Below, one piece after another: positions 27,537-36,414 of a DNA stretch of 64,000 bases. A model generated the notes under the pieces. That model saw nothing but the letters and a program-made list of their open reading frames with translations. It made no database searches and had not been told where the DNA came from. This DNA is from Allohoeflea poritis (lineage in GTDB: Bacteria > Pseudomonadota > Alphaproteobacteria > Rhizobiales > Rhizobiaceae): positions 179,576-243,575 of the forward strand of contig NZ_JAPJZH010000009.1 in NCBI RefSeq assembly GCF_027889715.1, in the 5' to 3' direction. The number at the start of each line of letters is the position of its first letter. Position 1 is the first letter of the stretch. The position numbers were made by a program, and so were the translations under genes.

Positions 27537-29261
27537 ATGCGCAATGTGCTGCGGATACTGATGATCGCCGTGGCGGTCCTTGCAGTTGCCGGAATATTCA
27601 GGCTGTCCTACGCCTATTTCCAGTCCGAGGAGCTGTCCAAGGCCGATGAGCGGCTGTCGCTCTATCGCAGTTCCGTCGTCTCGGCCCTGGAGCGTTTCTC
27701 GCACCTGACCTATGTGCTTGCGCGCGATCCCTTTGTGATTGCCACGGCCGGTGGTGATAACACCGATCTCCTGAACGCGCGCCTGAAAGGGTTTGCCGAA
27801 CAGGCCGGCCTCGATGCGATCTACCTGATGGGACGGAACGGCGAGACCGTGTCTGCCTCGAATGCCGGGCAGCCATCCAGCTTCGTCGGACAGAACTACG
27901 GATTCCGGCCCTATTTCAAGGATGCGATGGTCGGCAAACAAGGCCGCTTCTACGGCATTGGCGCGACAACGGGCGAACCGGGCTATTTCATAGCCGATGC
28001 CGTGCGCGATCCCGTCGGCGCCATCCTCGGCGTGATTGCCATCAAGATCGATCTTTCCCGCCTCCAGGAAAGCTGGCGCCGCGGCGGCGAGCAGGTCTTC
28101 ATGGTCAATGCCGACGGCGTCGTGCTCCTGTCCTCCGACCAGGACTGGTCCTACCGGGTCCTTGCGCCGCTGAGCGCCGAACAGCGCGAAGTAATCCGCA
28201 CAAGCCGTCAGTTTCCCGGTCAGGATCTGGCCCCGCTCGATTGGACGCAGCTTCCCGCACAACGGGCCAGGATCAACAATATCGAGCGTCTGCACCTCAC
28301 GGAGACCGGCCTGCCGCACGGCTGGCAGCTTCATTATCTCGCCAGTGACGACCGGGCGATCACCCGGGCATGGCTGGCCACCGGCACCGCCGTCATCCTC
28401 GCCGGCTTCGTTCTGATCCTGATGCAGATACAGAGGACGCGGCGCATGAAAGCCGCGCTGCAACGTTCCGAAGAGGAAGAGGCGCAATTGCGGTCGGCCA
28501 ATGAACGCCTGGCAATCGAAATCGAAGAGCGGCGCACCGCGGAACGAAGGCTCAAGCGCACCCAGGGCGAACTGGACCGCGCCAGCCGTCTGGCGGCACT
28601 CGGCAGGCTCGCCGCTTCCGTAACCCATGAACTCGGACAGCCGATCGCGGCCATGCGGAACCATCTGGCCGCCGCTGAGTTATCCGCATCCGGCAATCTC
28701 GCCCTCACTGGCGGATTGAGCGGGCTGGTCGACCGGATGGAGGGCATAACGCGGCAACTGAAATTTTTCGCGCGTACGGAGTCGGAGAACTTCGAAGATG
28801 TCGACCTGCGCGAGGCGATGAAAGCGTCCATTGCTCTGGTTCAGCCCAATCTCGACGAGATCGACGCGAAGGTCGCGGCCGATTTCGGCGACAGCCCTGT
28901 TGTCATGCGCGGCAGCCGGCTGCGGCTCGAGCAGGTGATGACCAACCTTCTGCGCAATGCCGTCGATGCGATGGAGGAAACCGAAAGCCCCGAAATCGGA
29001 ATCCGCATCGGCGCTACGGATTCGACGGCATGGTTCGAGCTCCGGGACAACGGTCACGGACTTGGCGAAGCGACACTCGCAGACATAAGGGAACCCTTTG
29101 TCACCACGCGTGAAAGCGGTCGCGGAATGGGTCTCGGGCTTGCCATATCCTCCACCATCGTCAACGACCACGGGGGTGTCATGACGGCCGGGAACGCGGA
29201 AGGCGGCGGCGCGGTATTCAGGGTCGAATTTCCAGTGAATCCCGAAAGCGATGCGCAATGA
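27537..29261 (+). CDS. DctB-like membrane sensor histidine kinase
   Basis: The 574-residue inner-membrane kinase has a first membrane helix at about 7-25, a periplasmic double-PAS/Cache sensor domain to about 275, a second helix at about 279-297, a coiled coil to about 345, then HisKA with H364 (SVTHELGQPIAAMRNH). The ATPase has an N-box NLLRNAVDAME and G boxes DNGHGLG and GRGMGLGLA. Architecture matches DctB, which senses C4-dicarboxylates. It overlaps the response regulator gene (ATGA) and precedes TRAP genes, so it probably senses the TRAP substrate. Confidence 0.88.
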   Translation: MRNVLRILMIAVAVLAVAGIFRLSYAYFQSEELSKADERLSLYRSSVVSALERFSHLTYVLARDPFVIATAGGDNTDLLNARLKGFAEQAGLDAIYLMGRNGETVSASNAGQPSSFVGQNYGFRPYFKDAMVGKQGRFYGIGATTGEPGYFIADAVRDPVGAILGVIAIKIDLSRLQESWRRGGEQVFMVNADGVVLLSSDQDWSYRVLAPLSAEQREVIRTSRQFPGQDLAPLDWTQLPAQRARINNIERLHLTETGLPHGWQLHYLASDDRAITRAWLATGTAVILAGFVLILMQIQRTRRMKAALQRSEEEEAQLRSANERLAIEIEERRTAERRLKRTQGELDRASRLAALGRLAASVTHELGQPIAAMRNHLAAAELSASGNLALTGGLSGLVDRMEGITRQLKFFARTESENFEDVDLREAMKASIALVQPNLDEIDAKVAADFGDSPVVMRGSRLRLEQVMTNLLRNAVDAMEETESPEIGIRIGATDSTAWFELRDNGHGLGEATLADIREPFVTTRESGRGMGLGLAISSTIVNDHGGVMTAGNAEGGGAVFRVEFPVNPESDAQ

Positions 29262-30598
29262 CGGAACAGCCGCGATACAGCATTCTGATTGTCGATGACG
29301 ACAAGTCGATGCGTCAGTCTCTCGTCACGCTTCTGGATGCTGCGGGCTGGCACACGGACGCGGTCAACCGTGCCTCCCATGTCGACGCCCGATTGGCCGA
29401 GACACGACCGGATGTGATTCTGTCGGATGTGCGCATGCCGGGCATGTCCGGCCTGGACCTTCTCCAATCCATGGATGTCGACGCCTCGCCGCCGCTGGTG
29501 CTGATCTCCGCACATGGTGATATTCCGATGGCCGTGCAGGCCATTCAGGACGGTGCCTACAGCTTTGTCGAAAAGCCGTATGAGCCGCGACGGCTGCTGA
29601 CCATCCTGCGCCATGCTGCTGAGCAGTCCCGCATGCGAAAAAGCAATGACCGCCTGAAAAACCGGCTGCTGCAGCTGTCCGGTCTCGATCGGATAATGCT
29701 CGGCAGAACCGACGAAATCCGGCATCTGCGACAGGACATCCTCGATCTGGCCGAAACGGAAGCCGCCGTCCTCATCCAGGGCGAGACCGGGACCGGCAAG
29801 GAACTGGTTGCCCGTGCGCTGCATGACCTGGGACCGAATGCCGACGGCCCCTTCCTCGCCCTCAACTGCGCGGCGCTGCCGGCCGACGGATTCGAAACCG
29901 AAATGTTCGGTGTCAACGACGGGCCAGGCGGCCGGTTGCTTGCAGCCTCCGGCGGCACCCTGTTTCTGGATGAAATCTGCTCGTGCCCGGTGCCGGTCCA
30001 GGCAAAGCTGCTTCGTGTGATCGAGGAAAAACAGATAATGCCGGTCGGCGGCTCGGCTCCAATACCTTTGAGCTTTCGCGTGGTTTCGGCCACCAACGAA
30101 GATGTCCAGGAAGCCGTCGGGCAGAACCGGCTGAGGCAGGATTTCCTGTTTCGCATCAACACCGTGGTTCTGGATCTGCCCGCCTTGCGCCACCGGCGCG
30201 ACGATCTGGTGCTTCTGCTCTCTCATTTCTTCCAGGAATATGCCGACCTCTACGAGACCGCTATTCCCGAACTGACCCAGGACGATCTGACGGCACTTCT
30301 CGCGCATGACTGGCCGGGCAATGTGCGGGAACTGCGCAGCGTGGCCGAAAGACGGGTCCTGTCATCGCGGCGCGGAAGCGGCACGATCGCCCAGGCAATC
30401 TCCTCCGACCCGCAGGTCGAAGATGTGCCCGACACCCTGCGCGAGGCCGTCGCGGCTTTCGAACGGGAGCTGATCGGCAAGGCGATCAGGGCGAACAACG
30501 GCCGGATGGATGCTGCTGCCGAAGCGCTCGGCATCGGCCGGCGCACCTTGAACGACAAGATCGTCAAGCTGGGGCTCGACAAGGACGCGTTGCTCTGA
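29258..30598 (+). CDS. DctD/NtrC-like response regulator lacking GAFTGA
   Basis: The 446-residue protein has a receiver domain (D13/D14, phospho-acceptor D57, K106), an AAA+ domain with Walker A GETGTGKE (175-182) and Walker B TLFLDEI, and a Fis-type C-terminal helix-turn-helix (AAEALGIGRRTLNDK). The segment between EMFG (215) and ASGGTLFLDE is only about a dozen residues and contains no GAFTGA loop. That loop is what contacts sigma54 in this family, so this protein may act on sigma70 promoters or repress, as known for other GAFTGA-less members such as Rhodobacter capsulatus NtrC. It is paired with the DctB-like kinase. Confidence 0.88.
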   Translation: MTEQPRYSILIVDDDKSMRQSLVTLLDAAGWHTDAVNRASHVDARLAETRPDVILSDVRMPGMSGLDLLQSMDVDASPPLVLISAHGDIPMAVQAIQDGAYSFVEKPYEPRRLLTILRHAAEQSRMRKSNDRLKNRLLQLSGLDRIMLGRTDEIRHLRQDILDLAETEAAVLIQGETGTGKELVARALHDLGPNADGPFLALNCAALPADGFETEMFGVNDGPGGRLLAASGGTLFLDEICSCPVPVQAKLLRVIEEKQIMPVGGSAPIPLSFRVVSATNEDVQEAVGQNRLRQDFLFRINTVVLDLPALRHRRDDLVLLLSHFFQEYADLYETAIPELTQDDLTALLAHDWPGNVRELRSVAERRVLSSRRGSGTIAQAISSDPQVEDVPDTLREAVAAFERELIGKAIRANNGRMDAAAEALGIGRRTLNDKIVKLGLDKDALL

Positions 30599-30720
30599 TC
30601 GGCCGCATGCGGATTTCCGCAGGGCATCCTGCAATCGGCACGCGAAAATCTTCATTGTCTTCGTTCCTCCCCTTCGCGATGATACAGTCGGGACAATCAC
30701 AGCCATCCGGGAGGATCATC

Positions 30721-31731
30721 ATGCGCAAATTCTTTGGCCGCACAGCTTTGGCGGCAATCGCCGTTTCCATGGCGACGGAAGCCCTGGCGACGGAGTGGAA
30801 CGTATCATTGTGGGGCAAGCGCCGCGCATTTACGGAACATGTCGAGAAGCTGGCCGAACTCGTCAGCCAGAAGACCAATGGCGGCTTCACGCTCAATCTG
30901 AGCTATGGCGGCCTTTCCAAGAACCGCGAGAATCTCGACGGCATCTCCATCGGCGCTTTCGAGATGGCGCAGTTCTGCGCCGGTTATCACCGCGACAAGA
31001 ACCCTTCGATTACGGTGCTTGAGTTGCCGTTCCTGGGCGTCGATTCCCTTGAGAAGGAACGTGAAATCTCGATGGCGCTGTACAAGCACCCGGCAGCCGT
31101 CAAGGACCTGGCGCGCTGGAACGCGACGTTGCTCATGCCCTCGCCGCTGCCCCAATACAATCTTGTGGGTGTCGGCGATGCACCGAAGAGCCTGGGAGAC
31201 TTCGACGGCCTGACGGTTCGCGCCACCGGCGGCATCGGTGCAGCCATGAAGTCCGTCGGCGCGGTTCCGACCTCCATGTCCGCGACCGAGGTGCGCCAGG
31301 CGATCGACAGCGGCGTGGTCAAGGCAGTCGCATTCGCACCGCACGCCCATATGTCTTTCGGCGTCATCGAAAGCGGCAACTGGTGGACGACCAACCTCAA
31401 CCCCGGCACCGTGAATTGCCCGGTCGTGGTCAACACCGATGCTCTGAATGCACTGTCCGATGAGGAGCGCGACGCTCTGATGAGTTCCATCGACGAAGCG
31501 CTCGATCATTACATCGACAACTACAACAACAAGACCATGAAAGCCTGGGGACCGGCTCTCGAGGAACGCGGCATCGAGCAGGTGACGTTCACGCAGGAAG
31601 AGATCGACGCTTTCCGTGAAGCCGCAGCAGCGCCCGCCGCCGCGGCCTGGGTCGAGGAAAACGGCGCTCGTGGGCTTCCCGCCCAGGAGCTTTATGATTT
31701 CGTCCTCGAGCAGATCAATCAGGGCAGCTAG
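30721..31731 (+). CDS. dctP: TRAP transporter substrate-binding protein
   Basis: The 336-residue periplasmic protein has a signal peptide (TALAAIAVSMATEALA, cut near residue 20) and DctP-family segments, including VRATGGIGAAMKSVGA with the conserved arginine that binds the substrate carboxylate and AFEMAQF. GGGAGG lies before the ATG. It delivers an organic acid to DctQM; the actual ligand is unknown. A hairpin follows the gene. It is preceded by the two-component genes that likely control it. Confidence 0.9.
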   Translation: MRKFFGRTALAAIAVSMATEALATEWNVSLWGKRRAFTEHVEKLAELVSQKTNGGFTLNLSYGGLSKNRENLDGISIGAFEMAQFCAGYHRDKNPSITVLELPFLGVDSLEKEREISMALYKHPAAVKDLARWNATLLMPSPLPQYNLVGVGDAPKSLGDFDGLTVRATGGIGAAMKSVGAVPTSMSATEVRQAIDSGVVKAVAFAPHAHMSFGVIESGNWWTTNLNPGTVNCPVVVNTDALNALSDEERDALMSSIDEALDHYIDNYNNKTMKAWGPALEERGIEQVTFTQEEIDAFREAAAAPAAAAWVEENGARGLPAQELYDFVLEQINQGS

Positions 31732-31747
31732 ACGCCCGCCGAAGATA

Positions 31748-31776
31748 ATCCGCGCCGCATCCATCGCGGCGCGGAT
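31748..31776 (+). promoter_or_regulatory. Intercistronic hairpin dctP-dctQ
   Basis: A perfect 11-bp GC-rich stem (ATCCGCGCCGC/GCGGCGCGGAT) with a 7-base loop lies 16 bases after the dctP stop. There is no T run. Like the phnD-phnC stem it probably stabilises the binding-protein mRNA or limits read-through. Confidence 0.65.
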
Positions 31777-31816
31777 GCTTATCCGGACCTGATTTGCCGC
31801 ATTCTGGGAGGTGGTT

Positions 31817-32449
31817 GTGGCAGGCTCATCCCTGGTGCTGTCGGACGACAGCACGCTCAGCAAGATCGACCGTGGACTTTACCGGCTGGAAACGCTCATG
31901 GCCCTGCTCAGCGGGCTCGCAGTGTTCGCGCTCATGCTGCTGGCGGTCGTCTCGGTCAGCGGGCGCAACTTTTTCAACCAGCCCCTTCCCGGCTATGTCG
32001 ACTGGATCGAACAGGCCATGCCGCTTATCGCGTTCCTGGGCGTCGCCTATGTTCAGCGAAACGGCGCCCACATCCGCATGGACATCGTTGCCGGAGCGCT
32101 TTCCGGCCGTACACTCTACCTGGTCGAACTGATCACGACATTCGCCATCCTCGTCCTGATGGTGCTCATGGTCTGGGGAAGCTGGTCCCATTTCCTGCGC
32201 AGCTTCGATTTCGCGGCGCCGCTGTGGAGCCGCGACAGCTCGATGGATATCGCCCTGCCCATCTGGCCCGCCAAACTGCTCGCCCCCATTGCCTTTGCGG
32301 TTTTGTGTCTGCGCCTGTGCCTGCAGATCTGGGCCTACGGCCTCGCCTTCTGGCGCAACGAGGAACGCCCCGTGGCGGTGCCGCTGATCGCCGATGCGGC
32401 CACGCAGGCGGCCATGGAAGCCGAACATGTCTCCGGACATGATGATTAG
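31817..32449 (+). CDS. dctQ: TRAP transporter small permease
   Basis: The 210-residue inner-membrane protein has four hydrophobic segments (about 27-50, 68-85, 102-125, 150-180) and the DctQ pattern VFALMLLAVVSVSGRNFF. GTG 31817 is chosen because GGGAGG sits five bases before it; GTG 31811 would be too close. It partners DctM, whose gene starts 9 bases downstream. Confidence 0.88.
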   Translation: MAGSSLVLSDDSTLSKIDRGLYRLETLMALLSGLAVFALMLLAVVSVSGRNFFNQPLPGYVDWIEQAMPLIAFLGVAYVQRNGAHIRMDIVAGALSGRTLYLVELITTFAILVLMVLMVWGSWSHFLRSFDFAAPLWSRDSSMDIALPIWPAKLLAPIAFAVLCLRLCLQIWAYGLAFWRNEERPVAVPLIADAATQAAMEAEHVSGHDD

Positions 32450-32458
32450 AGCAGGATC

Positions 32459-33859
32459 ATGGAACCGATTGAAATTGGATTGATCGTCTCAGGCGGACTT
32501 CTGGTCCTTGTCCTTCTGGGCATGCGCGTCGCCTTTGCCGCCGGACTTGCCGGGCTGGTCGGCTTGATCTGGATTTTCTGGGCAAAGAAGAACTATGGCG
32601 CCGACGATTTCGGCTGGGCCCTGAGCGTCGCGGTAAAAACCGCCGGCCAGGTGCCCCACTCCAAGATCTCCAGCCAGGCGCTCAGCCTGATCCCGACCTT
32701 CATACTGATCGGATATCTGGCCTATTATGCGGGCCTGACCAAGGCCCTGTTCGAAGCCGCCAAACGCTGGCTGGCCTGGGTGCCGGGCGGCCTGGCCGTC
32801 GCCACCGTATTTGCCACCGCCGGCTTTGCCGCTGTCTCCGGCGCATCCGTTGCGACCTCGGCGGTCTTTGCCCGCATCGCCATTCCCGAGATGCTCGCCA
32901 TCGGCTACGACAAGCGCTTCGCGGCCGGCGTCGTCGCGGCGGGCGGCACGCTGGCCTCGCTCATTCCGCCGTCGGCGATCCTCGTCATCTACGCCATTAT
33001 CGTTGAGCAGGATGTCGGCAAGCTGCTGCTCGCCGGCTTCATCCCGGGCGCGTTTTCCGCCCTCATCTACGGCCTGCTGATTATCGGCCTTGCACTGACC
33101 ATACGCGGCTTCGGCCCGGCGGTCAGGGGTTTCACCTGGAAAGAGCGCATAGTGTCGCTGCCCCCGGTCCTGCCGATCTTCTTCGTCGTCATTACCATCA
33201 TCCTCTTCGTCTACAATCCCTTCGGCGGCGATGCCTGGGGAACGCCGACGGAGGGCGGCGCGATCGGCGCGTTTGTCGTGTTCCTGATGGCCGTCTTTCG
33301 TGGCATGCGCTGGCCGCAGTTGAAGGACGCGCTGTTGGAGACGGCAAAGCTCAGCGTCATGATCTTCACGATCATCTGGGGCGTGCTGATCTATGTCCGG
33401 TTCCTTGGATTTGCCGACTTGCCGGGTGCATTCGCCGACTGGATCACATCCCTGACCATGTCGCCCATCCTCATCCTTGTCTGCATCCTGCTGGCCTACG
33501 CGGTGCTCGGGATGTTCATGGACGCCATCGGCATGCTCCTGCTGACGCTGCCCGTCGTTTATCCCGCGGTCATGGCGCTCAATGGCGGTGAAGCGGTTTC
33601 GGCGGCCGACAGCACCTTCGGCATGAGCGGTCCGATGTGCGCCATCTGGTTCGGTATCCTGGTGGTTAAGATGGCCGAGTTCTGCCTGATAACGCCACCC
33701 ATCGGGCTCAACTGTTTCGTCGTCGCCGGCGTCCGCGAGGATCTGAGCGTTCAGGATGTCTTCAAGGGCGTGACGCCGTTCTTCATCGCCGATGCGATCA
33801 CCATCGCTCTTTTGGTCGCATTCCCGGCAATCGTGCTTTGGCTGCCGATGCGGGTATGA
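32459..33859 (+). CDS. dctM: TRAP transporter large permease
   Basis: The 466-residue inner-membrane protein has about twelve hydrophobic segments and the DctM core (VSGASVATSAVFARIAIPEM, GGTLASLIPPSA, FMDAIGMLLLTLPVVYP). It is the Na+-coupled transport channel of the TRAP system. It closes the operon dctP-dctQ-dctM and is convergent with the HExxH protein gene. Confidence 0.92.
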   Translation: MEPIEIGLIVSGGLLVLVLLGMRVAFAAGLAGLVGLIWIFWAKKNYGADDFGWALSVAVKTAGQVPHSKISSQALSLIPTFILIGYLAYYAGLTKALFEAAKRWLAWVPGGLAVATVFATAGFAAVSGASVATSAVFARIAIPEMLAIGYDKRFAAGVVAAGGTLASLIPPSAILVIYAIIVEQDVGKLLLAGFIPGAFSALIYGLLIIGLALTIRGFGPAVRGFTWKERIVSLPPVLPIFFVVITIILFVYNPFGGDAWGTPTEGGAIGAFVVFLMAVFRGMRWPQLKDALLETAKLSVMIFTIIWGVLIYVRFLGFADLPGAFADWITSLTMSPILILVCILLAYAVLGMFMDAIGMLLLTLPVVYPAVMALNGGEAVSAADSTFGMSGPMCAIWFGILVVKMAEFCLITPPIGLNCFVVAGVREDLSVQDVFKGVTPFFIADAITIALLVAFPAIVLWLPMRV

Positions 33860-33879
33860 TGGTCAAATCACAGATCGCT

Positions 33880-35505
33880 CTACGGCAGTTGTTCAAGGTA
33901 GCGGACTGAAACATAACCGCGTCCGCCATTCTTCAGGCGGATCGCGGCCCAACCGTCCTCGACGGAGACCACCGCCACCCGATCGCCGGTTGCCAATCCA
34001 CCGATCCGGTCAAACGCCGTTCCTGGACCCCGACGGATATTGACCGCTGCGGTCGCCTTGTGGATCTGGCCGGGCTCAGCTTTCTCAATCGATTCGGTCG
34101 CGTCCCGCGGCCTGCCTGCGTCCTCAGCGCCGCCACTGAGGAACCAGTCTGCAAAAGCCTCATCGATTTTCTCCAGGCTGCGATTGCCGAGGCTTGCCCG
34201 GACAACCGCGACCGCCTGATCACGGGGATTGACCTCGCGGTCCTTGTTTACCCCAAGATCGCTTTGCTTCATCTCCTGGAATACCCGCTTCAACTGGCCG
34301 TTCTCCTGCAGATACAGCGCAAAATAGCGTGCGGTCGCCATCATCGCCGCCTGCCGCGCCGACTCCTCTTCGCGATAGATCAGTTCATCCGGGTTCTCTG
34401 CCGCCGCCTCGACCGCCTCGACCTGCGCCGGATCGTCAAAAAGATACCAGTCGCTCCGGATCAGTTGCTCGACGCTTGGCCGGTACTCGTCCCACAGCCG
34501 CTCCAGCACCTCGCCGCGCCAATTGTGCACGCCCCAGTAACGGTCCCCGTTGCTGACCGAGACCTCGTAGAGCGAGGCAATCCCCTCATCCAGCCATTGC
34601 GGGATGTTGCCGTATTCGGACCGCACCATAAGGTGGAAGAGTTCGTGCAGGACAGTACCCGTAGCCGTGCCCGGCACATAGGCGATCAGGCTGAGGTCGT
34701 CGGCGTAAGCATAGCCCAAAGTGGCCGCGCTGACATCCAGCCCATGCAGGTCCCTTGCCCGATCCTGCAAATGATATCGGTCACCGACCAGATGAACGGT
34801 CACGTAGTGGTCGAGATTGCCGATGCCGTATTCACGCGACAGGAAATCAAGGTATCGGTTCAAGGTCGATGCAATCGTCTTGAGTTCCGAGCTTTGGTGA
34901 TCGCTCTCACTGATCAGGATCAACCGGCCCGATACCCAGGCGCGTCCTGCGGGCGACAGGTCCTCGGCCATTCGGTAGGCGGCCTCTTCATCGTCCAAAG
35001 GCACCCGCCGCCTCGTGAAATACGACCGCTCGAAATTCTCCACGCGCCGCATCGGGTAGGACGTAACGGGCTGCGTATCATTGTCCCAATAGAACACCTT
35101 GAAGACCACGCTCACACCGGCCGGCGGCCAGTCGATGCGCGCCAGTTGAAGCCCGTCGCCGGTGCCGGTGCCGGTGCCGCTACCGCGGCACAGCCTCAAC
35201 TCGTTTTGGACAATCGCGCGGCTCTCCGCAGTGAGCGGATAGACATAGAGCATCGCATTGAGCATGTTGATGCCGAAAGTCCGAAGACCGTCGATGCGGC
35301 AGCCACTGGTGCCCAGCATATAGTCAACGTCGGGCCGTCGGCCGAAATTCAGCAATCTGTATTCGCGCAAGGGTGAATAGGCCGCCGGCCAGGACTGCCG
35401 TTCCCACTCGAACTTGCCCTCGTCGTAGAGGGCCTGCCCTTGCGCCCACGCAATACCAGGAAGGCCCAAAAGGCCGATACAAAGAACGATCAGCAATCCG
35501 CGCAT
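33880..35505 (-). CDS. Secreted HExxH metallopeptidase-like protein with SH3 domain
   Basis: The 541-residue protein has a signal peptide (RGLLIVLCIGLLGLPGIAWA) and a gluzincin-like motif HELFH (287-291) with a candidate third ligand in WLDEGIASLYE (E307). A C-terminal bacterial SH3 domain (about 475-541, VNIRRGPGTAFDRIG) may bind peptidoglycan. A (Gly-Thr) repeat lies near 110-117. ATG 35505 has AAGAAGGGG upstream. It follows a membrane protein gene on the same strand. Protease activity in the periplasm is inferred; no characterised homologue is recognised. Confidence 0.7.
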   Translation of the reverse strand: MRGLLIVLCIGLLGLPGIAWAQGQALYDEGKFEWERQSWPAAYSPLREYRLLNFGRRPDVDYMLGTSGCRIDGLRTFGINMLNAMLYVYPLTAESRAIVQNELRLCRGSGTGTGTGDGLQLARIDWPPAGVSVVFKVFYWDNDTQPVTSYPMRRVENFERSYFTRRRVPLDDEEAAYRMAEDLSPAGRAWVSGRLILISESDHQSSELKTIASTLNRYLDFLSREYGIGNLDHYVTVHLVGDRYHLQDRARDLHGLDVSAATLGYAYADDLSLIAYVPGTATGTVLHELFHLMVRSEYGNIPQWLDEGIASLYEVSVSNGDRYWGVHNWRGEVLERLWDEYRPSVEQLIRSDWYLFDDPAQVEAVEAAAENPDELIYREEESARQAAMMATARYFALYLQENGQLKRVFQEMKQSDLGVNKDREVNPRDQAVAVVRASLGNRSLEKIDEAFADWFLSGGAEDAGRPRDATESIEKAEPGQIHKATAAVNIRRGPGTAFDRIGGLATGDRVAVVSVEDGWAAIRLKNGGRGYVSVRYLEQLP

Positions 35506-35533
35506 GACAACGCCCCTTCTTTCTGGCCACCGA

Positions 35534-36283
35534 CTAATCGCCGCCGGAACTGGTGCCACCACCGCTCTCTATCGATTGCGGCAACGGTGGCGGCTCCGGC
35601 AGTTCCACCGGGCCGATCGGTCGAATTTCCGACTGGGCCGGAACGACCGGCAGAAGATAGACCGGGGTATCCGTGGTGACGATGCGCCCGGGAATGGCGA
35701 TGGCCATTCCCATCAGAACGGCTCCGAGCGTTGCAAGCACAATGCCCGGTGACGTCGTGGCCAAAGACGCCTTTAAAGTGTTTGCGGCGGCTTCCGGAAC
35801 TGCGCTTCCGGCGGACAGCGTCGTCTGTTTCACCTCAATGCGGCCCAGAATAAAGGCGGAACCGATCAGCGCCATCAGCATGCCTGTCAGAAAGCCCATC
35901 TGACGGGTCCAGATCCGCGACAGCATGGCTGCACTTGCTTGCCGATAGCGGCTTTGCAGCGCGTCCGCTTCGAGCAGCGCGAACGTCTTGAAGCGGAGAT
36001 AGCCAAGATCGCCGGTGGCAGCGGGCTGATTTTCCTCGAAACGCTCGAAATAGGGCGCGAGAGAGACCGGTTGATGCTCGAGCTTCGGGTAGAGCGTGCG
36101 AATTTCCTGGATGATCGCGACCGCGAAGAAAATTCCGGCACCGATCACCGCAGACACCATGACCGGCAGAACCAGCCGCTGCCAGCGTGCGAGCTCCTGC
36201 GGGCCGTGCCGATCCGGCCCGTCCTGCGCCGCTGGTTCCTTCACCTGTTGTTGTTTCGACTGCGTATCCACGGTACGCCTCAC
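35534..36283 (-). CDS. Hypothetical membrane protein
   Basis: The protein has about 249 residues with three hydrophobic segments (about 38-58, 128-146, 180-197), a polar N-terminus and a Pro/Gly/Ser-rich C-terminal tail. I do not recognise a family. The start is a GTG at 36283 or the in-frame GTG at 36271; neither has a strong ribosome binding site. It ends 28 bases before the secreted HExxH protein gene, so the two probably form an operon and may act together in the envelope. Confidence 0.55.
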   Translation of the reverse strand: MRRTVDTQSKQQQVKEPAAQDGPDRHGPQELARWQRLVLPVMVSAVIGAGIFFAVAIIQEIRTLYPKLEHQPVSLAPYFERFEENQPAATGDLGYLRFKTFALLEADALQSRYRQASAAMLSRIWTRQMGFLTGMLMALIGSAFILGRIEVKQTTLSAGSAVPEAAANTLKASLATTSPGIVLATLGAVLMGMAIAIPGRIVTTDTPVYLLPVVPAQSEIRPIGPVELPEPPPLPQSIESGGGTSSGGD

Positions 36284-36414
36284 GTCTCAACCCGGCATCG
36301 ATACTGCACGGGTGCAAATTTCCCCCATTAATTCAGGGAATCTGCCCGAATGTCTGTGTGAAACACCACATCCAACGCAGGCGATGACAGTGAATGGGCG
36401 ACCGACGGAAGCGG

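Noticed and set aside
30636..30652. Possible sigma54 promoter before dctP (GGCACG...)
   Set aside because: The -24 half fits but the -12 GC element is missing.
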